A stretch of 64,000 nt of DNA from an uncultured Nesterenkonia sp. Lineage in GTDB: Bacteria > Actinomycetota > Actinomycetes > Actinomycetales > Micrococcaceae. Location of the stretch: positions 1 through 64,000 of the forward strand of contig CANLUC010000006.1 in the NCBI GenBank assembly GCA_947494195.1, in the 5' to 3' direction. The notes beneath the pieces were generated by a model. It saw nothing but the letters and a program-made list of their open reading frames with translations, searched no databases and was not told the DNA's origin. Each line of letters opens with the position of its first letter. Position 1 is the first letter of the stretch. Position numbers and translations under genes: made by a program. Of the stretch, positions 1-8,447 are shown in pieces.

Positions 1-157
1 CCGGTCGCACGAAGATCGAGTAGCCCGTCATATCAACACCCATCTACTCAGTGTTGCAATCACCGCAAGAACCCAAGCATCGGCTTACGGGCGCCAAAAT
101 GACGCTCCTCGGGGGCTACCTAGAGCCGAAGACCTCCTTGTGTCGATCCTCCCTGCC

Positions 158-1372
158 TCACGTCTGGTTTCGAGACGTGCAGGGTAACGCGAGCATGGTG
201 ATAACCGCAGCCACCAGGATCAGTGCCCCGTATCCGTAAGCGATGTGATCAGGCGCGACGAACGTCGCGAAGTGACCGGCGAGGAGCCCTGGTACGGCAG
301 CGCCACTGTAGGAGATGAGGTAGAGGGTGGAGAGCAGACCAGCCCGCTCCTCGGGCCCGACCTTGCCCAAGATTGCACGCATGCCTCCGGCGTTTGCGGC
401 GCCCTGGGCGATGCCGGCGACGCCGCTGACAGCGAGGAACCACCAGATTTCGTTGACATGCAGGGCCACAAGGATCGCGCCGGTCGCCACAACGAAGAGG
501 GTCATCCCAGCCCGCACCGCCACGACAGCCCGGACGCCTCCCGTGAGAAGGCCACCGGCTGGGCTGAGAACCACGATCGAAGAGAAGACCAGTGCGACCA
601 CCAACGCGTTGGTGGTGCCCAGTTCGTCTGCGGCGAGGACTGGGGAGAAGGCCTGGTAGAAGCCGCTGAGCGCCCAAGTGGCGACCAAGGTGGTTCCCAC
701 CGCGAACAGGAGTCGCCCCTGCCCTCGGGGGATGAAGACCCGAGGCCGTAGCGACGCCAGAGCACCGGACTTGCGTTGGACCGTCTCGGGACACCTGGTG
801 AGCAGGGCAGCAAGGACGACGAGGAGAACAATCACCAGCGTGTAGATCAACGTGCGCGGGGCTGGCGCGTACTGCACCAGGGTTCCTGAGAGCAGTGCGC
901 CGAGTGGGATCGCGAACGGGGGAGTGTTGCTGGTGATCACCGGTCCGATCCACCCCGGCAGAGTCAGAGCCAGGTCAAGGACATAGGAGCCCAATGCGCT
1001 GGAGGCGACGCCGCAGGCGATGCCCTGCAGCATTCTCCCCGCCACGATCTCTGCGAGGCTGTGCACGTTGAGCATGACAGCGCAGCCCACGGCCGCGCAT
1101 AAGACCGCAGCGATCGCGACCGGCCGTCTCCCGAAGTGGTTCGACAACCGAGCCATGGTCAGCAGAGCTACGGCCGTGGTGGCCAGATACAGGACCGTCG
1201 CCACGGCAAGCCCAGCTGCGGTGACCCCGTCCTCGGCCCGGTAGGTGTTGTACAGCGGCACAGGTGTTCCCGAGGCGAAGAACACGGCAATGAAGCTGAG
1301 GACCACGACGACCAGTGCCCACCGGGTGGGGAGGCTGCCGGAGGTGCCAGGGACTGGACCGCTGGTGGTCAC
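158..1372 (-). CDS. MFS efflux transporter
   Basis: This is a 404-residue integral membrane protein with about 12 hydrophobic segments and the MFS loop 2-3 motif NHFGRRPV near residue 80. That fits a drug or metabolite exporter of the major facilitator superfamily in the cytoplasmic membrane; the substrate cannot be read from the sequence. The start is GTG at 1372, whose bases overlap the stop of the upstream SDR gene (GTGA), so the two are translationally coupled. It is the last gene of a minus-strand run flavodoxin-SDR-SDR-MFS. Such SDR/MFS pairs are often controlled by redox or xenobiotic regulators. The family call is secure; the role is inferred. Confidence 0.85.
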   Translation of the reverse strand: MTTSGPVPGTSGSLPTRWALVVVVLSFIAVFFASGTPVPLYNTYRAEDGVTAAGLAVATVLYLATTAVALLTMARLSNHFGRRPVAIAAVLCAAVGCAVMLNVHSLAEIVAGRMLQGIACGVASSALGSYVLDLALTLPGWIGPVITSNTPPFAIPLGALLSGTLVQYAPAPRTLIYTLVIVLLVVLAALLTRCPETVQRKSGALASLRPRVFIPRGQGRLLFAVGTTLVATWALSGFYQAFSPVLAADELGTTNALVVALVFSSIVVLSPAGGLLTGGVRAVVAVRAGMTLFVVATGAILVALHVNEIWWFLAVSGVAGIAQGAANAGGMRAILGKVGPEERAGLLSTLYLISYSGAAVPGLLAGHFATFVAPDHIAYGYGALILVAAVITMLALPCTSRNQT

Positions 1373-2190
1373 AGGGTGGCGTCGGTGCTGCGCGTGAGGT
1401 GCTCGAACTGTTCGACGTCGCCGGTGGCGGCCCGGGTCGCGGCATGGAAACCCCCCAACGCGTCAGTTCCCAGCAGAAGCAGGCCGGGTGGTTCAGGATC
1501 CTCGACGGCGCGCACAATGGCAGCTGCCGCCTTGGCAGGGTCCCCGCGCTGAGGTCCCAGCGCCTTGTCACCGGTACGGCCGAGGACCTTGTCGTAGGCC
1601 TCGAGCTGGGTGTCAGCGTGATCAGCCGAGCGGCCACGGAATTCGGTGCGCATTGAACCGGGCTCGATGACCATCACGCGGAGCCCGAGAGGTTCGACTT
1701 CCTGCCGCAGCGACCCGGAGAGTCCTTCGATCGCTGCTTTCGCGGCGGCGTAATACCCGCCCCCAGGGATAGGGACCCGAGCCCCCACGGAGGAGACGTT
1801 GATGATCGTGCCGGTGCCCCGGTCGCGCATACCCGGCAGGGCTGCTTTGATGAGGTCCACGGGGCCGAAGAAGTTCGTCGCGAACAGGCGCGCCACGGCA
1901 TCGTTTTCGCCTTCTTCCACGGCACCGGTGTAGCCGTAGCCGGCGTTGTTCACGATCACGTCGATGCCACCGAACCGTTCCTGGGCTGCTGTGACGGCGG
2001 CATCGATGGAGGCGCGCTCGGTGACATCCAGGATGGTGGTCAGCGCAGTATCGGGGTACGCGTTGACCAGGTCGTCAACGCTGTCGGTGTTCCGCGCTGT
2101 CGCGACGAGGTTATGCCCGGCATTCAGGACGTGTTCGGCCAGGGCCCGACCGAGGCCGCTGGAGGCGCCGGTGATCAGCCAGGTGCTCAT
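1369..2190 (-). CDS. SDR family oxidoreductase (tandem copy 2)
   Basis: This 273-residue classical short-chain dehydrogenase/reductase has the nucleotide-binding motif TGASSGLG at residues 7-14, NNAG near residue 88, a catalytic Ser in NVSS and YYAAAK as the YxxxK motif. It is a cytosolic NAD(P)(H)-dependent oxidoreductase of unknown substrate. The first 14 residues (MSTWLITGASSGLG) are identical to those of the next SDR upstream, so the two are a tandem duplication. Its ATG overlaps the stop of that gene (ATGA), and its own stop overlaps the MFS gene, giving tight coupling. Confidence 0.88.
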   Translation of the reverse strand: MSTWLITGASSGLGRALAEHVLNAGHNLVATARNTDSVDDLVNAYPDTALTTILDVTERASIDAAVTAAQERFGGIDVIVNNAGYGYTGAVEEGENDAVARLFATNFFGPVDLIKAALPGMRDRGTGTIINVSSVGARVPIPGGGYYAAAKAAIEGLSGSLRQEVEPLGLRVMVIEPGSMRTEFRGRSADHADTQLEAYDKVLGRTGDKALGPQRGDPAKAAAAIVRAVEDPEPPGLLLLGTDALGGFHAATRAATGDVEQFEHLTRSTDATL

Positions 2191-3032
2191 GCGTGCTCCT
2201 CAGAGGTAGGGAAGTCGGTGGTGACACTCAGCGGCGCCCACTCAGTGATCTCGTCGAGTCGTCCCTGCAGCTCCTCAGAGACGATGGAGACAGCGTCGGA
2301 GCCCAGCAGCAACCGGAACGGCGCGTCCTTTCTCTGGACGGTATCGACGATGGTCTGGGCTGCCCGGGCAGGATCACCGGGCTGAGTGCCGTTGGTGGTG
2401 TCGTTCTCCTTGCGCCGCTTTCCAGCAGTCTCGGCGTAGTCCTCGATCACTGTCTGGGACGGCTTGAGGGAGCGTCCGGAGAAGTCGGTGCGGAACGCGC
2501 CGGGTTCGATGACCATCACCCTGATGCCCAGTGGGGAGACCTCGCGGTTCAGGGCATCGGAGACGCCTTCCAGCGCCGCTTTGGTTGCGGTGTAGTAGCC
2601 CGAGGCTGGGTTCGAGCGGGGCGCTCCGATCGAGGAGACGTTGATGATGGTGCCGGCCCGGCGTTCACGCATCTGTGGCAGCACCTGCTTGATCAGGTCC
2701 ACGGGGCCGAAGAAGTTCGTGGCGAACAGTTCGTCGACCTCTCCGACGCTGGCTTCTTCCACGGCGGCCCGGTAGCCGTGGCCGGCGTTGTTGACCAACA
2801 CATCGATACCGCCGAACCGCTCTGTTCCCGCTTGTACTGCTGTCACGACCTGGTCGTGGTCGGAGATCTCCAGCGCCATCGCCAGCGCGGTGTGCGGGTA
2901 TGCGTCGACGAGCTCCTGCAGGTGTTCGGTGTTCCGGGCGGTGACCACGGCGTTATCACCCTGGTCCAGGACGGTGCGGGCTAATGCGGCGCCCAGGCCG
3001 CTTGAGGCTCCAGTGATCAACCATGTGCTCAT
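2187..3032 (-). CDS. SDR family oxidoreductase (tandem copy 1)
   Basis: This 281-residue classical SDR has TGASSGLG at its N-terminus, NNAGHGY, NVSSIGAP and the catalytic pair in YYTATK. It is a predicted cytosolic NAD(P)-dependent reductase or dehydrogenase. It resembles its downstream neighbour along the whole length, including shared stretches around LFATNFFGPVDLIK, so the pair arose by duplication and has since diverged. It lies 39 nt downstream of the exported flavodoxin and is probably co-transcribed with it. The substrate is unknown. Confidence 0.88.
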   Translation of the reverse strand: MSTWLITGASSGLGAALARTVLDQGDNAVVTARNTEHLQELVDAYPHTALAMALEISDHDQVVTAVQAGTERFGGIDVLVNNAGHGYRAAVEEASVGEVDELFATNFFGPVDLIKQVLPQMRERRAGTIINVSSIGAPRSNPASGYYTATKAALEGVSDALNREVSPLGIRVMVIEPGAFRTDFSGRSLKPSQTVIEDYAETAGKRRKENDTTNGTQPGDPARAAQTIVDTVQRKDAPFRLLLGSDAVSIVSEELQGRLDEITEWAPLSVTTDFPTSEEHA

Positions 3033-3071
3033 GGGTGGCTCCTTAGATCGCGGGTGTGTTGGTGGGTGTGT

Positions 3072-3785
3072 TCATCGTGACTCTGCTGAGGTCAGGCCGG
3101 TGGCGCGCAGCCACTGGTCGAGGTCTCCACCTGCGGCAGAGACTTCTTCGCCGCGGACAGCGAGGCCTTCACCGAGTTGCGCACCGGAGTTGAGGTCACG
3201 GTAGAACGAGGAGGTGGAACCCAGACCACTGACGGCATAAGTCACAAACGGCAGCACCCTCTTCCCGGAGAGTCCTGCGGCTTCGACGAAGGTCGCCATG
3301 ATCATCGGTGGCTGCACATTCCAGATCGGGCTGCCCAGCAGCACCGTGTCGTAGCCGCTGAGGTCTGGCACAGGGTTCGCGATGGCTGGTCGGGCGTCGT
3401 CGTCCTGTTCTTCGGTGTTGCGCTCAACAGTGGGGTCATAGCGCTCGGAGTAGGGTTGCGCGGCTTCGATCCGGTAGGTGTCGCAGTCGATGCGGTCACC
3501 GATCATCTCGGCCAGACGGTGGGTGTTTCCGGTCTCGAGGAACGTGCGGTCGCCGTACCAGTAGTTCTCTCCGGCGCGGGAGAAGTAGGCGAGCAGCACC
3601 CGGTGAGTGGTCTGCGGTGATGTCACGGTGCTCCCTGTGGAGGTTGAGGTTTCGGGCGGTTGTCCGCTGGTGCACCCTGTGAGACTTACCGCGGCGATGC
3701 CTGCGGCTGCGACGGAGGCGCCCCGCAGGAATGCGCCTCGACTGATTGGGCTGGCCTCATGTGACCGGCTCACAGTGATGGACAT
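3072..3785 (-). CDS. Exported flavodoxin-like lipoprotein
   Basis: This 237-residue protein has an N-terminal export signal (SRGAFLRG, then an Ala-rich hydrophobic core) ending in the lipobox LTGC with Cys38. A flavodoxin domain starts near residue 63 (LLAYFSRAGENYW), followed by GNTHRLAEMI and the strand LLGSPIWN. It should be an FMN-binding protein tethered to the outer face of the membrane. The signal resembles a Tat signal but has a single Arg (SR) where twin Arg is expected, so export by Sec is also possible. It is the first gene of the minus-strand run with two SDRs and an MFS pump, which suggests a redox or xenobiotic response. Confidence 0.82.
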   Translation of the reverse strand: MSITVSRSHEASPISRGAFLRGASVAAAGIAAVSLTGCTSGQPPETSTSTGSTVTSPQTTHRVLLAYFSRAGENYWYGDRTFLETGNTHRLAEMIGDRIDCDTYRIEAAQPYSERYDPTVERNTEEQDDDARPAIANPVPDLSGYDTVLLGSPIWNVQPPMIMATFVEAAGLSGKRVLPFVTYAVSGLGSTSSFYRDLNSGAQLGEGLAVRGEEVSAAGGDLDQWLRATGLTSAESR

Positions 3786-3796
3786 GGATCTCCCGA

Positions 3797-3844
3797 GTCA
3801 GGGTGGTACCGGGTCAGGGCGGTACGGGGTCAGGACGCTTGGTG
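3797..3844. repeat. Three degenerate 16-nt direct repeats upstream of the flavodoxin
   Basis: The element GTCAGGGTGGTACCGG at 3797 recurs at 3813 (two changes) and more weakly at 3829 (GTCAGGACGC...), with a constant period of 16 nt. It lies 12-59 nt upstream of the flavodoxin start, where a regulator site would be expected. No regulator is assigned. Confidence 0.4.
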
Positions 3845-3866
3845 GCGCGTTGGGAGGGTTGAGGAG

Positions 3867-3920
3867 AGGTCAGGGCAGGTGCGACGGCGCAAGAGTCGAC
3901 GCCCGCACCTGCCCTGACCT
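3867..3920 (-). terminator. Terminator-like hairpin downstream of the aldo/keto reductase
   Basis: A perfect 17-bp inverted repeat pairs AGGTCAGGGCAGGTGCG (3867-3883) with 3904-3920, around a 20-nt loop. It starts 24 nt beyond the stop of the minus-strand aldo/keto reductase. There is no clear T tract, so it is best described as a strong hairpin that probably ends or stabilises that transcript and separates it from the flavodoxin operon. Confidence 0.65.
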
Positions 3921-3943
3921 TGCTCCTCGACGAGCGGTGTTCT

Positions 3944-4789
3944 TTAGTCGGCGCGACGGGCGCTGAGGAAGCGGACCATGTCCGGGTCGGCATGATCGAA
4001 GAACTGGGACTCACCGGTGTGCAGGTGGGTGATGCTGTTCATCTGCTCCTCGGTGAGTTCGAAGTCGAACACGTCGATGTTCTGGGCCATCCGATCGGGG
4101 TTGACCGACTTCGGGATCGCGACGACGCCGCGCTGGATCAGCCAGCGCAGCACCACCTGAGCCACAGACTTGCCGTGGGCCTCACCGATCGCCGCGAGCG
4201 TCTCGTTGGTGAACAGGCCGTTCTTTCCCTCCGCAAAGGGACCCCAGGATTCGATCTGGACACCTTCGCCGCGCATGAGCTCCTGGTAGTCCGTGTTCTG
4301 CTTGAACGGGTGGGTCTCGATTTGATTGACCGCCGGGGCGATCTCGTTGTTGATCATCAGATCAAGCAGCCGGTCCGGGGCGAAGTTCGAGACACCGATC
4401 GCGCGGGCGCTGCCCTGCCGGTTGAGCTCCTGCATGGCCCGCCATTCGGCGTAGTAGTCACCGAAGGGCTGGTGAATCAGGTAGAGGTCGACGTAGTCCA
4501 GACCAAGCTTGTTCAGCGAGGACTCGAAAGCGCGGGTGGTGTTCTCCTCGCCAGGGTCCTGGACCCACAGCTTCGTGGTGATGAACAGCTCTTCGCGCGG
4601 GATCCCGCTGTTCTTGATCGCGGCACCCACGGCTTCTTCGTTGCCGTAGGCGGCAGCGGTGTCGATGAGCCGGTATCCGGCGGCCAGGGCGTCGGTGACG
4701 ACCTGTTCGGTCTGGTCGCTTTCGACCTGGTAGACGCCAAAGCCGAGGATCGGCATCTCGACGCCGTTGTTCAGGGTCACGTTGTGCAT
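3944..4789 (-). CDS. Aldo/keto reductase
   Basis: This 281-residue TIM-barrel NADPH-dependent reductase is of the 2,5-diketo-D-gluconate reductase type. The catalytic tetrad is visible: Asp in [11 protein letters not shown] (with Tyr four to five residues later), Lys in TTKLWV and His in YLIHQPFGD. The C-terminal [13 protein letters not shown] binds the NADPH phosphate. It probably detoxifies carbonyls in the cytosol. It is divergent from an MmyB-type regulator, and the 125-bp gap holds an inverted repeat, which suggests control by that regulator. Confidence 0.9.
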   Translation of the reverse strand: MHNVTLNNGVEMPILGFGVYQVESDQTEQVVTDALAAGYRLIDTAAAYGNEEAVGAAIKNSGIPREELFITTKLWVQDPGEENTTRAFESSLNKLGLDYVDLYLIHQPFGDYYAEWRAMQELNRQGSARAIGVSNFAPDRLLDLMINNEIAPAVNQIETHPFKQNTDYQELMRGEGVQIESWGPFAEGKNGLFTNETLAAIGEAHGKSVAQVVLRWLIQRGVVAIPKSVNPDRMAQNIDVFDFELTEEQMNSITHLHTGESQFFDHADPDMVRFLSARRAD

Positions 4790-4845
4790 GGGTGGTTCCT
4801 TCCATTTGGGGTTTCACCCATTACAACTGGTGCTCACTCATCGTG

Positions 4846-4881
4846 GCAGTGACGGGTTATCCGTGTACTGGCAGTCACTGC
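4846..4881. promoter_or_regulatory. Inverted repeat between AKR and MmyB-type regulator
   Basis: GCAGTGAC (4846-4853) and GTCACTGC (4874-4881) form a perfect 8+8 inverted repeat with a 20-nt spacer, midway between the two divergent start codons. The position suits an operator for the neighbouring XRE/MmyB regulator. Assignment to that protein is inference. Confidence 0.5.
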
Positions 4882-4914
4882 TTCATGGACCGAGGTCGAC
4901 GTACGGTAGCTGAT

Positions 4915-5808
4915 ATGGACAACAAGACCGAGGTGAGCGAGTTTCTGCGCACCCGACGTGCCCGGATCTCTCCAGAACAAGCAGGGGTCATCGCCGGCGG
5001 GCGCCGCCGGGTGAGCGGACTGCGCCGCGAGGAGGTCGCCTTCCTAGCCGGGATGAGCAGCGACTACTACGCAAAGATGGAACGCGGCCACCTTGCTGGC
5101 GTCTCCACCGAAGTTCTGGCCGCACTGGCCCGGGCCTTGCAGCTCGATGAGGCGGAGACTGAGCATCTCTATGACCTCGCCCGCGGTGCGGCCCCGACTC
5201 CGGCCCGTCGGCGTTCCAGAGCGCCGGAGCCGGTGGTCCGGCCGAGTCTGCAGCGGTTTCTGGATACGATCACCGGCACTCCGACGTGGGTGCGGAACCG
5301 TCAGATGGACATCGTTGCGACCAACCCGTTGGGACGGGCGCTGCTCTCCCCGGTCTTTGAGGACAGGGCCAGTAGGGGCAACAATGCTCGGTTCACGTTT
5401 TTCAATCCTGCTGCGCGGATCTATTACCCCGATTGGGAGCAGGGAGCCAGCAGTATCGTCGCGACCTTGCGCTCTGATGCGGGCAGGAACCCTCACGATA
5501 AGGGCCTGACTGATCTGATTGGGGAGCTGGTGACCCGCTCGGATGACTTCAGGCTTCGGTGGGCAGCTCATGATGTGCGCTATCACCGCACCGGGGTGAA
5601 GCGGATCTATCACCCCGAGGTCGGTGACCTTGAGTTCAGCTATGAAGCGTTTGATCTGCCCGATAGTCCTGGGTGGAGCATGTATGCGTGCACTACCGCC
5701 GTGGGGTCGCCGTCAGAGGAACGCATCGCGCTGTTGAGCAGTCTCGCCGTCACCACGTCTGACTCGACAGACACATCAGCTCAGCGAAACAGCAACCTGG
5801 ATCGCTGA
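4915..5808 (+). CDS. XRE-family regulator with MmyB-like ligand domain
   Basis: This 297-residue protein has an N-terminal helix-turn-helix (SGLRREEVAFLAGMSSDYYAKMERG, residues 30-54) and a C-terminal MmyB-like sensor domain of about 180 residues. The sensor shows the family hallmarks WVRNRQMDIVATN near residue 125, a central NNARFTFFNP and the strand DLEFSYEAFDLPD. Such proteins usually repress or activate a divergent SDR or reductase gene. The chosen ATG begins MDNKTEVSEFLRTRR; an in-frame GTG 123 nt upstream would add an unconserved leader and run through the inverted repeat. The ligand is unknown. Confidence 0.88.
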   Translation: MDNKTEVSEFLRTRRARISPEQAGVIAGGRRRVSGLRREEVAFLAGMSSDYYAKMERGHLAGVSTEVLAALARALQLDEAETEHLYDLARGAAPTPARRRSRAPEPVVRPSLQRFLDTITGTPTWVRNRQMDIVATNPLGRALLSPVFEDRASRGNNARFTFFNPAARIYYPDWEQGASSIVATLRSDAGRNPHDKGLTDLIGELVTRSDDFRLRWAAHDVRYHRTGVKRIYHPEVGDLEFSYEAFDLPDSPGWSMYACTTAVGSPSEERIALLSSLAVTTSDSTDTSAQRNSNLDR

Positions 5809-5971
5809 TCGACATGGTGGGCTCTCGGTGCTGCGGGGCGGGACGCGGTGTTTCCACCTTGGTCACGCGCGCCAGGACGAAGCCAAATCGTTGATCTGAT
5901 CGCGTAGTCGGCGGGTGCCCGCTAGACCATCCTCTACCGGTCGTTGTGGCGCTTTCGACTGCTTTTGGGGT

Positions 5972-6607
5972 TTATGGAAAGAGCCATGCGCTCACAACGT
6001 CAGCAACGGCAACCCCCGCAAGCCCGAAGTACACGGCACCGGCGATGTAGTTCAGCGTTGCGCCTCCCTTTCCAGAGCTCGCGAAACGCGCGTTGAAGGT
6101 CCCGGCCAGCAATCCAATAGCACCGTACAAGACCACTTCCATCACGACGTTGACCGCGCCCAACATCGCTAACTGGGGCCCTGTGCTCCGGGCGTGCCCC
6201 ATGAACTGAGGGAGGACCGCCACGAAGAAGAGGATGATCTTCGGGTTCGTGAGACTGATCAACAGACCCCGCACGTAGGGCCGTGCCGTGACGCTGACGG
6301 CATGATCAGTGGTGGCCCGACGGGCACTACGAAGAGTTCCGATCGCTAACCAGATCAGGTAACCGGCGCCGAGTAGCTTCACCAGGTCGAAGAGCACGGG
6401 GTGCGCTTGGGCCAGTTGTCCTGTCCCGGCGACGGCACCCGCGGCATAGAGACTCATCCCGGTCCCGATACCGAGGATCGCCGTGACAGCAGCCCGTCGA
6501 CCTCGCTCGAGACCCACGGCCACCATGAAAGCCATATCGGACCCCGGAGGGATCAAGAACAGCAAGATCACGGCGATAAACGCCGGCAGGACTGCGACAT
6601 CAACCAC
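5972..6607 (-). CDS. LysE/RhtB family amino-acid exporter
   Basis: This protein of about 211 residues has six hydrophobic segments and the family signature PPGSDMAFMVAVGLERGRRAA near the N-terminus, then LLGAGYLIWLAIGTLR and the conserved NPKIILFFVAVLPQF. It is a predicted membrane exporter of amino acids or related small molecules. The start chosen is GTG at 6607, overlapping the 3' end of the quinone-reductase gene by 8 nt; an ATG at 6661 would add 18 poorly conserved residues. It appears to be the second gene of a two-gene operon. Confidence 0.82.
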   Translation of the reverse strand: MVDVAVLPAFIAVILLFLIPPGSDMAFMVAVGLERGRRAAVTAILGIGTGMSLYAAGAVAGTGQLAQAHPVLFDLVKLLGAGYLIWLAIGTLRSARRATTDHAVSVTARPYVRGLLISLTNPKIILFFVAVLPQFMGHARSTGPQLAMLGAVNVVMEVVLYGAIGLLAGTFNARFASSGKGGATLNYIAGAVYFGLAGVAVADVVSAWLFP

Positions 6608-7388
6608 CCCGCACCACCGAAGGGTCAGTGTTCTCGATGTGGATGGAGAGCCCGGTTTCACCTGGGGCGATGTCTGGGACCAGTTCCCATTCGTCGGTGT
6701 ACTGGCCGGTGAACTGGGGACGGTAAGGGATCGGTGTCTCGGTGGGAAGCTGATCCAACTTGTTCAGCAGGTTCTCCCGCACCTGGCCGTAGTCCTCGGT
6801 GAAGTCCGCGCTCGGTAGCGCCCATGGGGTCAGGACGCTCATCCCGGTGTAGGCGAACGTGCCGTGCAGGAGCTCGGTGATCTCACCGCTCTTGCCCCTG
6901 GGGCCGATCGAAGCCGGACGGTCGCCCAGTGTGGTGAGGACCAGCGCTCTTTTATCGGTGAAGGGGCCCTGTTCGTAGCGCAGCCGCTTTCCGGTGTCAG
7001 GGTCCTCACCGAAGGCGAATCCGCTGACGAACAGGCGGTCGAACCATCCTTTGAGGATGGCCGGCATTCCGTACCACCACAGCGGGAACTGAATGATGAT
7101 CGTCTCAGCTTGGAGAATCTTCTCGTGCTCCGTGCGGAGCTCTGCGGGCAGTGTGTCGACGAGGTAGGCCCGCCGGACATTGGCGGAGACCCGGAATCGC
7201 TGCCCGTCTGGGAGGTCAGCATCCGAGGACCGCACGACAGGGTCCCACCCCATGGCGTACAGGTCAGACTCCAGAACATCGTGGCCTTGCGCGCGAAGGT
7301 GAGCGATGCCGTCGCAGCGGAGCTGATGTGTCAGGGACTGAGGCTCTGGGTGAGCGCTCACCCAGAGAACTGTGTGTTTGTCGGTCAT
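6600..7388 (-). CDS. NAD(P)H:quinone oxidoreductase, flavodoxin-like fold
   Basis: This protein of about 262 residues belongs to the NQO1/MdaB/KefF-like family. SAHPEPQSLTHQL at the N-terminus is the flavin-phosphate region, and IIQFPLWWYGMPAILKGWFDRLF is the hallmark FAD/FMN-binding segment near residues 88-110. It carries out two-electron reduction of quinones or azo compounds in the cytosol. The ATG at 7388 (MTDKHTVLW) is preferred to an upstream start at 7568 that would overlap the divergent regulator. It is transcribed away from an HxlR regulator and is followed by a LysE exporter. Confidence 0.87.
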   Translation of the reverse strand: MTDKHTVLWVSAHPEPQSLTHQLRCDGIAHLRAQGHDVLESDLYAMGWDPVVRSSDADLPDGQRFRVSANVRRAYLVDTLPAELRTEHEKILQAETIIIQFPLWWYGMPAILKGWFDRLFVSGFAFGEDPDTGKRLRYEQGPFTDKRALVLTTLGDRPASIGPRGKSGEITELLHGTFAYTGMSVLTPWALPSADFTEDYGQVRENLLNKLDQLPTETPIPYRPQFTGQYTDEWELVPDIAPGETGLSIHIENTDPSVVRGG

Positions 7389-7409
7389 AGACCTATCGTC
7401 GCGTCTCAG

Positions 7410-7427
7410 GTGATACTTGGGTAGTAC
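7410..7427. promoter_or_regulatory. Imperfect palindrome in the HxlR divergon
   Basis: GTGATACTTGGGTAGTAC reads as GT-N2-TAC-N4-GTA-N2-AC, an 18-bp dyad between the two divergent starts (7388 and 7455). It resembles the GTAC-rich dyads bound by HxlR-family dimers. Autoregulation and control of the quinone reductase are inferred. Confidence 0.55.
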
Positions 7428-7454
7428 GGTCATTTTTGTCGCCAGGAGGTTCGG

Positions 7455-7787
7455 ATGCGTGTACCGGTGGAGCGTGCAATGCAGGTGTGTCCGGTCGAGG
7501 TGGCGGTCTCGGTGCTCGGTGGGGCGTGGAAACTGACGTTGGTGAAGTTCTTGCTGGAGGGGACTCACCGTTTCGGGGAGCTGGGTCGCCGGGTGCCGCT
7601 GGCGAACACGAAGACGTTGACTCGTCAGCTGCGTGAGTTAGAGCAAGACGGGATCGTCGCGCGCACAGTGTTCGAGCAGGTGCCTCCGAAGGTGGAGTAC
7701 TCACTCACCGAGTTGGGTGTGTCTTTAGCACCGCTGGTGGCGTCGATGAACGAGTGGGGCACAGTGTTCGGCGACTCAGCGCAGTGA
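7455..7787 (+). CDS. HxlR-family transcriptional regulator
   Basis: This 110-residue winged-helix protein is of the HxlR type. It has an N-terminal Cys in QVCPVEVAVSVLGGAWKL, the typical GGKW-like GGAWKL, a recognition helix in TLTRQLRELEQDGIV and the wing VPPKVEYSLTELG. Members often sense quinones, diamide or aldehydes through the N-terminal Cys. An AGGAGG ribosome-binding site lies about 6 nt before the ATG. It probably controls the divergent NQO-like reductase. Confidence 0.9.
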   Translation: MRVPVERAMQVCPVEVAVSVLGGAWKLTLVKFLLEGTHRFGELGRRVPLANTKTLTRQLRELEQDGIVARTVFEQVPPKVEYSLTELGVSLAPLVASMNEWGTVFGDSAQ

Positions 7788-8056
7788 CACCCAGTGAGGA
7801 TCGCCGGTGAGTGCGCTTCCACCGGCTGCGGTCTCGGATGATCGAGTGACATTCCCCCAGGGGTACCACAGGACCGCCACAGGATCGCTGCTTCCCGCCG
7901 ATCGGTGTGAGCGTTCGACCAGGTGGGAGATGGCGCTGGACCTGTGATCGAGAATCGCAGTGTGCTCAGTAGATCCAGGCTGGTCCCAGGTTCCTGTCGA
8001 AGGAGTGGAGACGCGCCTGTACCAAGGAGTGAAGAGCACCGTCATCGAGGTCACGG

Positions 8057-8410
8057 CTAAACCTCCGAACTGCTGTGGGTGCCAGGCGTCCGCGTCTCGG
8101 GCAAGACCGTCTCAGAAGATTCTGATCCGCCGGACGGGTGCCGTCGGATGCGGATCGGACCCCGGGCGGTCGCTGGGTCGACCACTTCTCCGCGCTGCGT
8201 GATGTCCACGGCGCTGGCGGCCTCCAGGCGCCGCGCCGCTGCCCGGGCTGCATCCATCTGATCCCGCCATTCTTCCCCGCCGACGGCGCGCGCGGCATCG
8301 GAAGGACAGATCGTCGCGGACTCGGCACGCTTCGCGAGCAGCTCGAGGATCACGCTCTCCATATCGCGCTCAGACACTGCGTGTGACTCGTCCATTGCTT
8401 CATTCTGCAC
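8057..8410 (-). CDS. DUF3253 domain protein
   Basis: This small soluble protein of about 117 residues matches the DUF3253 pattern: an N-terminal helix, then ATICPSDAARAVG, EEWRDQMDAARAAARRLE, and a C-terminal ITQRGEVVDPATARGPIRIRR. The fold is a predicted winged helix of unknown function, common in single copy in bacteria. The first possible start is GTG at 8410; ATG at 8395 is equally possible. The last 25 residues are low-complexity Ser/Thr-rich. It is convergent with the HxlR gene. The 269 bp between them shows no convincing gene. Confidence 0.75.
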   Translation of the reverse strand: MQNEAMDESHAVSERDMESVILELLAKRAESATICPSDAARAVGGEEWRDQMDAARAAARRLEAASAVDITQRGEVVDPATARGPIRIRRHPSGGSESSETVLPETRTPGTHSSSEV

Positions 8411-8447
8411 CCATCCGTGTCAGTGCCGGACCCTAGGCTCACTCCTG

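Noticed and set aside
1..157. Possible gene at the left edge
   Set aside because: The 62-codon frame that begins at 51 has no motif and overlaps the MFS 3' end; nothing else is supported.
3666..3785. True Tat signal on the exported flavodoxin
   Set aside because: The motif region has a single Arg (SRGAFLRG); a twin Arg is missing, so Tat export is not claimed.
3920..4852. 310-codon open frame opposite the aldo/keto reductase
   Set aside because: Val/Asp/Leu-rich shadow; the aldo/keto reductase has its full catalytic set.
7788..8056. Possible gene between the HxlR and DUF3253 genes
   Set aside because: Short open frames there lack a ribosome site, hydrophobic or domain pattern, and the gap is convergent.
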